Below are positions 1-9,651 of a stretch of 64,000 nucleotides of DNA, piece by piece; the first letter of the stretch is position 1, and every line of letters begins with the position of its first letter. This DNA comes from Enterococcus sp. 9E7_DIV0242 (GTDB taxonomy: Bacteria; Bacillota; Bacilli; Lactobacillales; Enterococcaceae): NCBI RefSeq assembly GCF_002140975.2, contig NZ_CP147247.1:2268501-2332500 (forward strand). The letters are read 5' to 3'. Position numbers and translations under genes: made by a program. Below the pieces are notes generated by a model. It worked only from the letters and a program-made list of their open reading frames with translations, ran no database searches and was not told the origin of the DNA.

Positions 1-891
1 TGCCTTTTTATACAAATCATCATAATGAATAAGGTCAATTTTTACTGGCTTGTACCAGTCCTCTTCTTCTACCTTTATTTTTCTATTTTTCTTGAATCGC
101 TTTAACCCACTGACAAGCAAATTATTTTCTATAGCGAGCAGTTCTTGTTCCAATTTTTCTTTTGCTACCCGCACACGTTCCTTTGACGCTTTTTCCCGTT
201 TCAAGCTTTCCTTTAGAAAAACGACTTCATTTTCCTCTGAGCGAACAATAGGATGTTCACTGACTTCTCTTACTTTACGAGACGTCTTATCTGAAGCCTT
301 CTTTGCTTTTTTACTCTTTTCAGTTTTCTTCGGGACTTCTGGTACAGACGTCACACTCACATCAACTGGAAAAGAAAGCTCGCCAACATCAAACGTTGTA
401 TCATCTTCATCCTTTAGTATCTCATGAAGATGCGCTTCTACTTGTTCACTGATTGATAACTTAAGATCGCCTTTCATTTGTCTCAAACTTTCCTTCAAGT
501 TAAAGGCGATAGGTTCTTCTTCCGCATCATTTTTGAAGAACAGAGGTAAAAACTCACAGGCATACGTGCTGAATTCTTCTTCAATTTCTTCCGATACTTT
601 GACCCAGACAAACTGAGGGAAAAGCTCCTTCAATTCATCCAGTAACGCTTCTTCATCTAATTGAACTTGGAAAAACTGGATTTCAAGGTAGTTACGATGA
701 TTCTGTGAATGCCGCAACTGTTCCAACAGATCATCACTCTCTGTTAAAGACAGACTCTTACCAGTTACTCGGCTATAGATGGCTTCACATTCAACTGCAA
801 GCTCTTCCATAGACTCTTGTTCAAAAATGGTCGTTCCAAAATAATCAGGAATTGCTTTTTGGTGAAAAAATACATCAAATGCCTCATTCAC
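1..891 (-). CDS. Unknown protein, 3' end outside the window
   Basis: An open frame starts at a GTG at 891 behind a strong ribosome-binding site (AAAGGAGGAG, 898-907) and stays open for 297 codons to the window edge. The first half is acidic and soluble (begins MNEAFDVFFHQKA). It is followed by a Lys/Glu-rich, probably coiled-coil stretch around residues 195-265 and a basic segment near residue 275. There is no signal peptide or membrane segment. The start lies 16 bases after the stop of the upstream Asp-rich coiled-coil gene, so the two form an operon. An ATG four bases inside the start is in another frame. I do not recognise the family. By association it may act with the coiled-coil protein in an envelope or cytoskeleton-like role, which is inference only. 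Confidence 0.75.
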   Translation of the reverse strand, partial: MNEAFDVFFHQKAIPDYFGTTIFEQESMEELAVECEAIYSRVTGKSLSLTESDDLLEQLRHSQNHRNYLEIQFFQVQLDEEALLDELKELFPQFVWVKVSEEIEEEFSTYACEFLPLFFKNDAEEEPIAFNLKESLRQMKGDLKLSISEQVEAHLHEILKDEDDTTFDVGELSFPVDVSVTSVPEVPKKTEKSKKAKKASDKTSRKVREVSEHPIVRSEENEVVFLKESLKREKASKERVRVAKEKLEQELLAIENNLLVSGLKRFKKNRKIKVEEEDWYKPVKIDLIHYDDLYKKA

Positions 892-907
892 TGAATCTCT
901 CCTCCTT

Positions 908-2035
908 TTAGATATCCATCTGATCGTCTTTAACTAAATCAATAATTTGATTAAAGGCCAACTCAGATTCTTCCTTCACATTCTTGATTCGGTTGTAGTA
1001 ATTCGTATATTCTTTTTCTGCTCTTTCAAGACGTTTCAAGATTGCCGCTTTTCTTTGAACCTCTTCATTCACTAATTGTGCGCGATGGTTCGCTTGATTA
1101 ATAATCTCTTTTGCCTGACGTTTGGCTTCCAATAATACTTCACCAATGTCTTCTTTGGACAGCTTCGTTTCATTCGAAAGTTCTTGCTGAGCTAAACGAC
1201 GCTTCGCTGCTTCAAGCTCTTGACGCACTCTTGATAATTCTTCATAAGTACCTGTGTCAGTACTTACTGGATCACTCGCCATGATAACGATTCGATCTTC
1301 AGATAACTTATCAATTTCATCTTGTTTTGAAAGCAACTCTTGCTCATATTGACGAATTTTTTGTGAGAAACGTTCTGCTTTCTTACGATTTAGATCAAGC
1401 TCATCTGTTTGTCGTGTATGATCTCTTGATAGTTCATCATACTGACGTTGAAGCTGCTGTAGCTCAACCAACCGCGCTTCATAGTCTTTCGGAACAGCTT
1501 GAACAGTTGCAAGCTCATTTTCCAACGACTCATTTTCTTCTTTCAGATCAGCAATCTCTGCTTCAACCTTAGCTGATGCACGCTGACTCTTACGAAGCTC
1601 TGCTTTTAATTGGCGCAGTTCTTCTTGAAGCAAATCATTTTCTTCTTGAAGTTCATCAAGCTCATCAGTTTCTACGCGTACAGGACGTTTCTTCTTAGGC
1701 GCAGATTGAACAACCTTCTCTTTCTTTTTGAAAGGGAAACGTTTTGGCGCTTCGTCATAATCATCATCGTCGTCATCGTCATAATCATCGTCATCGTCAT
1801 CGTCGTCATCGTCATCGTCATAATCATCATCATCGTCATAATCATCATCATCGTCATAATCATCATCATCGTCATCGTCATAATCATCATCGTCGTCATA
1901 ATCATCATCGTCGTAATCGTCATCGTCGTCATAATCATCATCATCGTACTCGTCGTCATCGTAGTACTCATCTTCATCGTAATCATCATAATCTTTTCTA
2001 GATTTATTTTTGCCTTTTTTTAAAAAAGAGAACAT
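908..2035 (-). CDS. Coiled-coil protein with an N-terminal Asp/Tyr tract
   Basis: 375 residues. The order is a basic head (MFSFLKKGKNKSRK), a tract of about 80 residues made almost only of Asp with periodic Tyr (about 15-95), a basic linker (APKRFPFKKKEK), then a long heptad-rich coiled coil (about 125-375). The C-terminal part (EAKRQAKEIINQANHRAQ) resembles the helical tail of DivIVA-type proteins, but the characteristic DivIVA N-terminal domain is absent. No signal peptide is present. The start is an ATG preceded by AGGAAGG. It is the first gene of an operon with the unknown gene below it. The extreme acidity suggests electrostatic binding to a basic partner or metal; that is inference. The function is not known to me. 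Confidence 0.85.
   Translation of the reverse strand: MFSFLKKGKNKSRKDYDDYDEDEYYDDDEYDDDDYDDDDDYDDDDYDDDDDYDDDDDDDYDDDDDYDDDDDYDDDDDDDDDDDDYDDDDDDDYDEAPKRFPFKKKEKVVQSAPKKKRPVRVETDELDELQEENDLLQEELRQLKAELRKSQRASAKVEAEIADLKEENESLENELATVQAVPKDYEARLVELQQLQRQYDELSRDHTRQTDELDLNRKKAERFSQKIRQYEQELLSKQDEIDKLSEDRIVIMASDPVSTDTGTYEELSRVRQELEAAKRRLAQQELSNETKLSKEDIGEVLLEAKRQAKEIINQANHRAQLVNEEVQRKAAILKRLERAEKEYTNYYNRIKNVKEESELAFNQIIDLVKDDQMDI
1750..1990 (-). repeat. Asp-codon microsatellite inside the coiled-coil gene
   Basis: Near-perfect runs of GAT and GAC codons interrupted by TAT (Tyr) make this a trinucleotide repeat of about 240 bp. On the opposite strand it reads as ATC/GTC/ATA and creates spurious open frames. 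Slippage here would lengthen or shorten the Asp tract in steps of one residue without breaking the frame. Confidence 0.85.
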
Positions 2036-2286
2036 GCGTTCACAGCCTTCCTAGTTTATATTAAAAAATCGCTACATATCTATTTTATCCTATCCTCCTT
2101 TTCACTTCAATCGTACCAATCATCAATTTTTTATAGTTTTATATAAATTATAGAGATAAGTCGTTAATTGATCGTATCTTTCTATAATATTTTTATGATT
2201 TCTTATTTCTTTCAACGACTGCTTTCTATCTATAAATAGGTTGCCTTTTTGGAGACAAGTCATCCAATTCAACTCACTCATATTAT

Positions 2287-3642
2287 TTATTTCAAAGATT
2301 TTTCAAACAAAGTATCATTTTCATTCCTATCTTGAATAATCGAATCAAGGTACTCCTTCAATTCAGATGACTCTTCTGAAATAATCTGATATGCTTCTGA
2401 TTGCCTGATTTCTTCTACCTCACCATCAGAAATGAAGTCTTCACCAGTAAAAAAACGTCGATTCAATTCTCCAACAAGTTCAGCCGCCGTATCAAGCTCT
2501 GACTCCTTCGTGTACCCAGCTTCAAGTAAATAGCGATACCCCAGACTTCGGCTTTCTTTAAGGAATATTTCTTCCAAATAGCGATCATGATTTAACAGAT
2601 CCTCATTCGTCAATTGATTCCCTTTCGCCCATTGTGAGACATTGATGGCTTCTCTAGCATAGGTAAGTTTTTGATCGTTTAGAGTTATTACCCCAAGCGG
2701 ATGTGGCGTAATAGCATATGAAGCTGTAACAATTTCTGTGATACCGGTCTCTGCGTCTGTTAGAATATCTTGAGCATGGATATGCCCTGAAAAAGAAACA
2801 GGAATTTCGTACTCTGAAAAAAGTGTACGCATTTCCGCTGCATTATTCAAGACATAGCCTTTATTAACGAGTTCATTATGAGAAAATAAGTTATGGTGCA
2901 TAAAGACAAGAGTCTGTTTCCCATTCTCTGTACCGAAACGAAGTTGTTCTTCAATCCATTTCTTGGTCTGTTCATCTATCCTACCAGCAGTTGTTGGGTT
3001 TCGAGTAGACGGCTCCAAGGTATATATATTGGTATCCAAAAAAATGAAATTGTACTTGTCATTTATTGAAATCAAATAGCTCAAAGACTTTTCATCCTGA
3101 CTAATCGACTGACTGTAACCGTAATCGGAAAATATTTCCTTAAAATCTGCTGCAGAAATCTGTGCTGTTTTTTCCTGTGTATCCCCTGTAAACTTTCTTG
3201 CCCAGCCATCATGGATATCGTGATTACCCGGAATAACAAAAACCTTGATTTTCGCTTGTCTTATCGGTTCTAGAATTTCAGCAAATTTTTCACCACTGAC
3301 AAGCTCTCCATTCAACGTAACATCTCCTGTAACGATTAAGCCATCTGGTTTTTCTTTTAGCACCTCTGCAACTAAGGCTTGTAAGCTTTCCTTCTGATAG
3401 GTCAGGTCTTTTCCTGCCGCCGTTGTTTTGATGTACTCAAATGCAGACCCGTCATCATAAAGCGTCTCATCTATGTAGTGCGGATCTGTTATAAGCCAAA
3501 ACTCCATGTCTTCTTTTTGAAATAACACATCTGACGCATCGATGTTTTGGGTTGATTGGCCCTTCTTAGACTCCGTATAAAAAAAAACGAAAACAACCAA
3601 AGAACTCAGCACACCGAAGAATACCACAAACTTCTTTTTCAT
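2287..3642 (-). CDS. Membrane-anchored calcineurin-like metallophosphoesterase
   Basis: 451 residues with one N-terminal hydrophobic segment (about 5-22, FVVFFGVLSSLVVFVFFY), so the enzyme domain should lie outside the membrane. The metallophosphoesterase motifs are in order: TDPHY (about 53), VTGDVT (about 105), PGNHDIHDG (about 138), MHHN (about 248) and SGHIHAQD (about 285). These bind the two-metal centre. The family hydrolyses phosphomonoesters or phosphodiesters; the substrate cannot be read from sequence. The start has a good GGTGGGG ribosome-binding site. The gene stands alone, with no clear terminator in the roughly 250 bases below it. A distinct C-terminal helical extension (about 340-451) is rich in Glu. 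Confidence 0.85.
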   Translation of the reverse strand: MKKKFVVFFGVLSSLVVFVFFYTESKKGQSTQNIDASDVLFQKEDMEFWLITDPHYIDETLYDDGSAFEYIKTTAAGKDLTYQKESLQALVAEVLKEKPDGLIVTGDVTLNGELVSGEKFAEILEPIRQAKIKVFVIPGNHDIHDGWARKFTGDTQEKTAQISAADFKEIFSDYGYSQSISQDEKSLSYLISINDKYNFIFLDTNIYTLEPSTRNPTTAGRIDEQTKKWIEEQLRFGTENGKQTLVFMHHNLFSHNELVNKGYVLNNAAEMRTLFSEYEIPVSFSGHIHAQDILTDAETGITEIVTASYAITPHPLGVITLNDQKLTYAREAINVSQWAKGNQLTNEDLLNHDRYLEEIFLKESRSLGYRYLLEAGYTKESELDTAAELVGELNRRFFTGEDFISDGEVEEIRQSEAYQIISEESSELKEYLDSIIQDRNENDTLFEKSLK

Positions 3643-3799
3643 TTATTCCCCACCTAGCATCATAGAATCAATTACTTATAGAAGTTAGAAAATCAGAAAA
3701 ATCGAACGAGCTCATTCAGCTTGTAATCAATAGACCTTCGAGAATTTATCTCCTGCTTCGTTTGCTTTAGTCATTGATTTTTCTAGTAGAAATGATACC

Positions 3800-3839
3800 A
3801 CAAAAAAATAAATAGCGGGACAGAAGCCACTTCTGTCCC
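3800..3839 (-). terminator. Terminator of the GH73/LysM hydrolase gene
   Basis: A perfect 10-bp stem GGGACAGAAG/CTTCTGTCCC (3817-3826 and 3830-3839, loop of three) is followed, in the minus direction, by GCTATTTATTTTTTT. The same stem sequence recurs at 50744-50787. Confidence 0.85.
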
Positions 3840-3865
3840 ACCCTTCTTTTTCGATTACATTTGTC

Positions 3866-5620
3866 TTAAAGAGAAGTCGCATATGGCGGAGTCAAAACCA
3901 ATTCCTGTCCTTCGGTCAAGAAATACTGATCCAAATTATTCCATTCTTTCAATGACAGAACTGAAATTCCTGTTTTCTTGGAAATTTTTGCCAAGGTATC
4001 TCCGGATTGCACTTCATATACACTTGAGCTTTTTTGCTTAGATGCAGTCAAATTATACGATGATTTCTTATTGCTTTCTCCACCGCGAAGTGAATTAATC
4101 ACCTGTTGAACACTTCGTAAAGAACGATCAACAATTTCCTCAGTTTTGACTACTGTTGTTTCCTCCACTACTTCAGTAGTAGGAATAACCAGCTTTTGCC
4201 CAACAAAAATCATTCGACGTTCAAATTGATTTCGTTCTAAAATAGCAGAAATTGGAATGTTGTATATTTCACTGATAGATTTTAAAGATTCACCTTTTTT
4301 AACAACATGGTAGAGGATATCCAACTTCTCATCCATTTCCTTGCTGTCTTCTTTTTTAGATAAATCTGTCTTCTTGCTCTTTTGTCGAACATCTTTATCC
4401 ATACTGGCAAATGTTTCACTTTTTTCTGTCAGTTCATCGTACTGCATAAGATCATAGGCTTCGATTAAGCTGTTCAGCTTAGATGCATAGCTAGTATCCG
4501 TTGCATACTTACCTGTCAAAAACTTAGTTGCATCCTGATAACTGTCTGTCTTGCTCTTCCATGTACCACTGTAGAAATTATCATTTCCACTAATACCGCC
4601 ACGCAACAGCTTCATGTAATCAGTTAATGATTCTTTATACGATGGGTACTTTCTGAAGCTGGCACGGATACTGATCATGTCTCCGCCACCTGTGTCTTCC
4701 TGCGTTAGGAAATTGACACTTGCACCTTCATAGCTGCCTTTGATACCAAACAAATTATAGTTTGGTGCAGAAGCTAACGCACTGTTTCCGGAACCACTCT
4801 CAAGAATCGCTTGAGCAATCATTACAGAAGCATACAAATTATTCTTACCGGCAATCTCACGTGCATCCTCTGCAACTTCATCAATAAACGCCTGTGTGGT
4901 CAGATTTCTCGGAATATAGTAGACTGCTGTAGAAATTCCATTCTGATTGGTGCTTGTTGCATTTGTTGTCTGGTTATACTGTGTGACATTCTGAGTAGGA
5001 CCAACAACATTCGTTGAGGTAGAATTATTCCCACCTGTTGCACCACTTTGATTATTATTGTTCGAAATACTCGGTTTATTCGGTTTGTTCGGCTTGCTTG
5101 GTTTATTCGGTTTGCTAGAGCTTGTCGTTGTACTTGAACTGCTTGATGTGCTCGAGCTACTTGACGAAGACGAACTAGAGCTTGTCGAGCTACTAGAACT
5201 TGTTGACGTATCCGAACTACTGCTTGACGAAGTCGAACTGTCCGAAGTCGATGTACTACTATCTGTCGTACTTTCCTCCGTATCAGAAGATGAGTCGGTT
5301 GTTGACGTATCGCTCTCTTCCGTACTACTTTCCTCAGTACTTGTTTCCTCCGTTGACTCGTCTACAGTTGTTTCTTCTGTAGTCTCCACCGGTGGTATCT
5401 CAACTGATGAAGACGAACTTACTTCCAAATCTTCATAAGAGGTTGCTATTTCTGTATCCAGTATCACTTCTTGATTCTGCTCTGTACTTTCAATCACCGA
5501 ATCATCTGTTTTATTCTGTGCAGAAATAATCGTATTTCCTGTGAAAGCGGAAGCCGTAGAAGCAGTCAAAAGTCCAGCACTGGCAAGACATATTCTTTTT
5601 AGACTTTTTTTCCTTTTCAT
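3866..5620 (-). CDS. Secreted peptidoglycan hydrolase (GH73 glucosaminidase with two LysM)
   Basis: 584 residues. An N-terminal signal peptide (about 1-25, ending ASA) is followed by an acidic Ser/Thr/Glu-rich stalk (about 60-170) with a long run of Ser and a Lys-Pro-Asn repeat near 170-183. A GH73 (FlgJ/AtlA-type) N-acetylglucosaminidase domain covers about 240-395, with the likely catalytic Glu at 274 in AILESGSG. Two LysM domains (about 435-480 and 533-579) bind peptidoglycan. The architecture matches enterococcal daughter-cell-separation autolysins such as AtlA, but with two LysM modules rather than six, so I give no symbol. It is a single-gene unit with its own terminator. The Ser stalk probably spans or is glycosylated in the wall (inference). 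Confidence 0.9.
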   Translation of the reverse strand: MKRKKSLKRICLASAGLLTASTASAFTGNTIISAQNKTDDSVIESTEQNQEVILDTEIATSYEDLEVSSSSSVEIPPVETTEETTVDESTEETSTEESSTEESDTSTTDSSSDTEESTTDSSTSTSDSSTSSSSSSDTSTSSSSSTSSSSSSSSSSSTSSSSSTTTSSSKPNKPSKPNKPNKPSISNNNNQSGATGGNNSTSTNVVGPTQNVTQYNQTTNATSTNQNGISTAVYYIPRNLTTQAFIDEVAEDAREIAGKNNLYASVMIAQAILESGSGNSALASAPNYNLFGIKGSYEGASVNFLTQEDTGGGDMISIRASFRKYPSYKESLTDYMKLLRGGISGNDNFYSGTWKSKTDSYQDATKFLTGKYATDTSYASKLNSLIEAYDLMQYDELTEKSETFASMDKDVRQKSKKTDLSKKEDSKEMDEKLDILYHVVKKGESLKSISEIYNIPISAILERNQFERRMIFVGQKLVIPTTEVVEETTVVKTEEIVDRSLRSVQQVINSLRGGESNKKSSYNLTASKQKSSSVYEVQSGDTLAKISKKTGISVLSLKEWNNLDQYFLTEGQELVLTPPYATSL

Positions 5621-6381
5621 AAATTTCTTCCTTTCAGCACATAAACATTCTTTTCATTGTCTACACACTTCTCTTATCTTATGTATCCACTACAAAGTAA
5701 TAACCAATATCCCCCTAGGACACTCGTTATCATTATACCAGAAAAAAGGGGCGTTTTCTTCTCAAATATTTATAAAAAACAAGAAATTTTGAAGACAAAC
5801 AGAGAGAACCTGTACTTTTTCTAATCTAATTATCATTCTGAACCTGTATGCGAATAATCATCTGCGTTTTTTTATCAAATAGCAGAAACTGAAAACTATT
5901 TTTTGAAATGCTTCTCTTACCAAACGGACATCGTTACCGACAGTATAAATTATTCCCTTATCCCTTACTAATACTTTGCTTATTACCTACATAACTAGAA
6001 AGAGAGTATGAAACAATCATCGAAATGAACATTGTCTCACACTCTCTATATGGATAAATTCTAAGCTAGTTCGTCTATACTTGAAACATCTATTACTAGC
6101 TAATCGGTCATTTTACGAGCCTTCCCTTATAAGAGCAGTCTAGATTGCATCTGTTGTTTTCTCACATTGATCCGCTCAACTTTTATGAAATGCTTCTTTT
6201 CAATTTCATAAACTTGGCATTATACTTAACGTTTTACTAAGCACACCTAGACTAGCAGAACTAATAACACATCAGACTTTAGAGATACCCATATAGTGCC
6301 CAAGCTCTGATATCGTTCTTTATAAATTTCCTATAAAATGCAGATACCTCTGAATTTTTTCGATATGCTCTCACGCCTACT
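5621..6381. other. 761-bp intergenic region
   Basis: The region holds the upstream sequence of the hydrolase gene (its ribosome-binding site is AAAGGAAG just before 5620) and the inverted repeat at 6001-6047. I see no supported coding sequence on either strand. The part from 6050 to 6380 is AT-rich and featureless to my reading. Confidence 0.6.
6001..6047 (-). terminator. Probable terminator hairpin
   Basis: 17-bp arms at 6001-6017 and 6031-6047. The two positions that do not pair on the plus strand (A/C) become G-U wobbles in a minus-strand transcript, so the hairpin is built for leftward transcription. The following T tract is short (TTTCT). It lies about 335 bases beyond the lplA-ABC operon, so the assignment is uncertain. 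Confidence 0.55.
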
Positions 6382-7209
6382 TTAAAAAGCAGGAAGTAAG
6401 GTGTCACTATGATCATTAACCAAAAACAAGCGAACTTTTTCACTGGTCATCGCTTTTTTTAATGCCTTGATTTTTTCAGAATCCTGGTTGTCTTCTCTGG
6501 CAACCAAGCTAATCGCAAATCGGTCATCGATATTTTTTTCGAGAAACAGCGCGTCATCTGGTGTCAAACCAACTTTTGCAATGTAGGTAGGATAGTTATA
6601 GACCAAAGCGACATTCTTTTCATTGTATGCTTCAGCAAGATTCAGCAAATCTACAGAAAGCCATTCCAGTTGTTTCGGGTTCTCTACGATATCCTTGATT
6701 GTCCCATCAAAACCAACACCTGCCTTCAACTTGATTAGACCTTGATCGGCTAAAATCGCCAACGCTCGTCCCTCGTTAGAAACATCACTTGGAAGAGCAA
6801 CTTGTGCACCATCGGGTATTTGGTCAATTGCTGTATATTCTTTTGAATAGAAACCAACCTTTGCATTATAGATTTTCTGAATCATGACCAGATCAGCATC
6901 TTTTTCACTGTTAAATTTCTCCATAAATGGTTCATGCTGTGCAAAATTAGCATCTATTTCCTTGTTATTGAGCAACTCATTGTACTGAATATTATCATTC
7001 ACCTGAACGAGTTCGATTTCATATCCCTCTTCTTTGATCACCTCTCCGGCAATCTCCACTACATCTGTCATCGGAGGCATATGAGAAGCAACCTTTATCA
7101 CACGTGCTTCTTTTGATTGTGCATCATTCGCCTTTTTCTGAGCACCACAGCCGGTAAAAATGAGTAGTGCCACCCCCGTCGCCATGACTATTCTTGCAAA
7201 CTTTTTCAT
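6382..7209 (-). CDS. MetQ/NlpA-family substrate-binding lipoprotein
   Basis: 275 residues. A lipoprotein signal with Cys 21 in FTGCGAQ is followed by a NlpA-type binding domain (KVASHMPPMTDVVEIAGEVI near 40; NFAQHEPFMEKF near 92; ALPSDVSNEGRALAILADQGLI near 137). The family binds D/L-methionine or related compounds outside the membrane. It is the last gene of the operon lplA-ATPase-permease-binding protein, 11 bases below the permease. The link to lplA makes lipoate, a lipoyl compound or another sulphur-containing ligand a real alternative to methionine; that is inference from context. Confidence 0.85.
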   Translation of the reverse strand: MKKFARIVMATGVALLIFTGCGAQKKANDAQSKEARVIKVASHMPPMTDVVEIAGEVIKEEGYEIELVQVNDNIQYNELLNNKEIDANFAQHEPFMEKFNSEKDADLVMIQKIYNAKVGFYSKEYTAIDQIPDGAQVALPSDVSNEGRALAILADQGLIKLKAGVGFDGTIKDIVENPKQLEWLSVDLLNLAEAYNEKNVALVYNYPTYIAKVGLTPDDALFLEKNIDDRFAISLVAREDNQDSEKIKALKKAMTSEKVRLFLVNDHSDTLLPAF

Positions 7210-7220
7210 TTTTCTTCCTC

Positions 7221-7895
7221 CTAATGCTTCTTATCTATATATTTTGCCAGTCGACTACCGCCAATCTGGATAAAGCTAACCACAATAATCATGAGAACAA
7301 TAGCTGTATACATTAATGCATATTCATATCTTTGATACCCATAGCGCATAGCAAAATCGCCGATTCCTCCCCCGCCTACAACCCCCATGACTGTAGAATA
7401 GGAAACCATACTTACGACAACCGAAGTTAAGGTCAGCACTAGTCCCGATCTGGCCTCTACATATAAAAATTGAAAAATCAACTGACGACGACTGGCACCC
7501 AAAGTGTTCGCCAACTCGATGACCTCTTCCGGGATATCTAAAAGCACCTGCTCGACAAGTCGTGCATAAAGTGCTGCTGCGACAAATCCCAGAGGAAAGG
7601 CGGCTGCTCTTGTCCCAAAGGCCGTGCCCAATACTACTCTGGTCAGAGGAATTAGTGCTATAACCAGCAACAAAAATGGAAAAGAACGAACAACATCTAC
7701 CAGCCGATTCAAAAAAATAAGCAGTGCCCTAGATGAAGTATCAGGCCTTTTCCCCATAAGATACAGAAGCGTACCCAATGGTAACCCGATAAAAAGTGCT
7801 GCCAGTGTAGAATACAGCAACATTTCTCCGCTCTCTAACAAGGATTTTGACAGTTCAGGCAAGTAATAGGTAAGCTGATTCACGTATTCATTCAT
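7221..7895 (-). CDS. MetI-family ABC transporter permease
   Basis: 224 residues, five or six membrane segments. The permease loop motif that docks the ATPase is visible around 132-150 (ELANTLGASRRQLIFQFLYV). The length and the MGVVGGGGIGDFA motif match MetI. Its start overlaps the ATPase stop by four bases (ATGA), so translation is coupled. It forms the membrane channel of the four-gene lplA-linked transporter; the substrate is undetermined. Confidence 0.88.
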   Translation of the reverse strand: MNEYVNQLTYYLPELSKSLLESGEMLLYSTLAALFIGLPLGTLLYLMGKRPDTSSRALLIFLNRLVDVVRSFPFLLLVIALIPLTRVVLGTAFGTRAAAFPLGFVAAALYARLVEQVLLDIPEEVIELANTLGASRRQLIFQFLYVEARSGLVLTLTSVVVSMVSYSTVMGVVGGGGIGDFAMRYGYQRYEYALMYTAIVLMIIVVSFIQIGGSRLAKYIDKKH

Positions 7896-8623
7896 TTCAA
7901 ACGCTCCTTTACCCGTTCATAATAGGAGGGAAATGCTTGTTCTTTCGGTAACGGAGCTAAAGAAACGGTTTCAATCAATTGCCCTTTTTCCAAGATAGCC
8001 GCTCTGCTGCACAATTGTTTAATTAGCTCCAGCTCATGACTGACCAAAATAATCGTTGTTCCCAACTCTTGATTGATTCTTCGTAGTAGCTCCATCACTT
8101 CATACGCATTTTGTCCATCTAATGCTGAGGTTGGCTCGTCACATAAAAGCAAGCTTGGATCATTTACAAGTGCTCGAGCAATAGCAACCCGCTGTTTTTC
8201 ACCACCACTTAGCTGCTTCGGATAATTTGTCAACTTGTCTTCCATCTTCACAAAGCGCAATGCTTCTCGTGCTTTTTCCTGATTTTTCGATCCTGCCAAC
8301 TTCAATGGGAGTGCCACATTTTCCAATGCTGTTCGATTATACAGCAAATTAAAATGCTGAAAAATCATCCCCACCTTTTTCCGATTCTGCCGCAACTCTT
8401 CTTTCGTTCCAGAAAAAATATCGCTATTATCAATAAAAACCCGTCCATAGTCAGGCTTTTCCAGTGTGCTAAGCAGTCTTAACAGCGTTGACTTGCCCGA
8501 ACCACTTTCACCGATCACCCCAAATATTTCCTGTGATGGAATCGATAGGTCCAGCTCTTTCACTGCATATTTTTTAGTCCCTTTATAGTCATAATATTTG
8601 CTTACCTTATCAAATAGAATCAT
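7892..8623 (-). CDS. MetN-like ABC transporter ATPase lacking the NIL domain
   Basis: 243 residues. Walker [10 protein letters not shown] (about 37-45), Q-loop FQHFN (about 89), signature LSGGEKQR (about 139) and Walker [12 protein letters not shown] (about 160) are all intact. Methionine importers of the MetN family normally carry a C-terminal NIL regulatory domain of about 100 residues. Here the protein ends soon after the H-loop, so feedback inhibition by the ligand is unlikely. It overlaps both lplA (upstream) and the permease (downstream) by four bases. Confidence 0.88.
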   Translation of the reverse strand: MILFDKVSKYYDYKGTKKYAVKELDLSIPSQEIFGVIGESGSGKSTLLRLLSTLEKPDYGRVFIDNSDIFSGTKEELRQNRKKVGMIFQHFNLLYNRTALENVALPLKLAGSKNQEKAREALRFVKMEDKLTNYPKQLSGGEKQRVAIARALVNDPSLLLCDEPTSALDGQNAYEVMELLRRINQELGTTIILVSHELELIKQLCSRAAILEKGQLIETVSLAPLPKEQAFPSYYERVKERLK

Positions 8624-9651
8624 TGCTGTTCCTCTGTTTTCCCCATCAAAAGATGAATGAATGCCGTTTTAGAAATATTAGTGAAATACTCACTGAAATC
8701 AAGAGCTATCAACGCTTGTTCAATCGCCTCTATTCTATACTCTTGTCCAATCAAGCGCTCCTCTATTTCTCGTGTGTCTCTTTGGCTGAAGTAGTCACCA
8801 TAGATTTTCAACTGAGCAATTCTTCCTTTTTCTATAGACAGACCAATCTCGATCAATCCGCCTGGAAATTTCTTTTCTCTGTGAATCGTAAACCTCGGGG
8901 CTTCCCCGTAAATCCACTGTTGATTTCCATAGACTTCTTCGACAAGCTTCTGTATCCCTTCATGGTCAGAAGTCGTTAGTGTGTATTTTTTTTCTTGAGT
9001 CTCTTCAAGACTGGACGACCCAAGCAGCTGTAAAAGTAGTTGATTCCGAAATTCTTCGATGGTCAACCTTTGATACTTCTCGTCAAGATAGGGCTTCAGA
9101 TTTGTGACATGCTTTCTGACGGATTTGGTTCCTTTGGATTCGATTTTTATCTTGGATACATTCAATACATTCGTCATTTCCGCTAAATCAACATCAAACA
9201 TCAGCGTGCCGTGCATGTACATCTTTTCCCCTCTTTTATACATAGCATTACCAGAAAATTTTTTTCCATCAATAAAAAGGTCATTTCGACCATTCATCTC
9301 TGCACCAACAGCCCCCAGCTTGTGCAGCGCTGCCAAAATAGGTTTGGTTAGTGTGGTGAAATCACCAAAATTCTTCCCTTCTGCATTCATTACAAAGCTA
9401 AAGCTGACATTCCCCAAATCATCATAAACTGCACCACCACCTGATTGTCTTCGAGTGATCGTGATATTTTTCTTTTCGGCATAAGCCATATCGATTTCAG
9501 CTAATGCATTCTGATTCCGTCCAATAATCACACAGGGTTTTTGAATATAAAAAAGGACGAGTGGCTCGTCGAAATCCAATTGATTCAATAAATACTGCTC
9601 TGCAGCTAGGTTTTCTCTTATATCTCTGGATTCAAGCAAAACATAATACAT
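8620..9651 (-). CDS. lplA: Lipoate-protein ligase
   Basis: 343 residues. It attaches free lipoate to the E2/H subunits of 2-oxoacid dehydrogenases and the glycine cleavage system through lipoyl-AMP. Diagnostic motifs: [13 protein letters not shown] (about 42), [15 protein letters not shown] (about 67-81, lipoate-binding), [16 protein letters not shown] (about 121-136, containing the adenylate-binding Lys) and [10 protein letters not shown] (about 147). The C-terminal accessory domain (about 255-335) is present. It is the first gene of the operon and overlaps the ATPase gene by four bases, which is the main reason to suspect that the transporter brings in a lipoate-related compound. Confidence 0.92.
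   Translation of the reverse strand: MYYVLLESRDIRENLAAEQYLLNQLDFDEPLVLFYIQKPCVIIGRNQNALAEIDMAYAEKKNITITRRQSGGGAVYDDLGNVSFSFVMNAEGKNFGDFTTLTKPILAALHKLGAVGAEMNGRNDLFIDGKKFSGNAMYKRGEKMYMHGTLMFDVDLAEMTNVLNVSKIKIESKGTKSVRKHVTNLKPYLDEKYQRLTIEEFRNQLLLQLLGSSSLEETQEKKYTLTTSDHEGIQKLVEEVYGNQQWIYGEAPRFTIHREKKFPGGLIEIGLSIEKGRIAQLKIYGDYFSQRDTREIEERLIGQEYRIEAIEQALIALDFSEYFTNISKTAFIHLLMGKTEEQQ

Noticed and set aside
50..427. Plus-strand open frame opposite the first gene
   Set aside because: No ribosome-binding site and low-complexity Ser/Phe composition, while the minus frame is open across the whole region with a strong start signal.
1750..1990. Possible CRISPR-like or minisatellite array
   Set aside because: There are no spacers of constant length; it is a simple trinucleotide repeat within a gene.
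1672..2023. Several open frames on both strands across the Asp-codon repeat (poly-Ile/Val, His/Arg, Met/Thr)
   Set aside because: They are mirror readings of the GAT/GAC repeat and lack ribosome-binding sites. Only the minus frame that continues into a coiled coil is credible.
5058..5438. Plus-strand Leu/Val-rich frame
   Set aside because: It is the complement of the Ser/Glu/Thr-rich stalk of the GH73 hydrolase.
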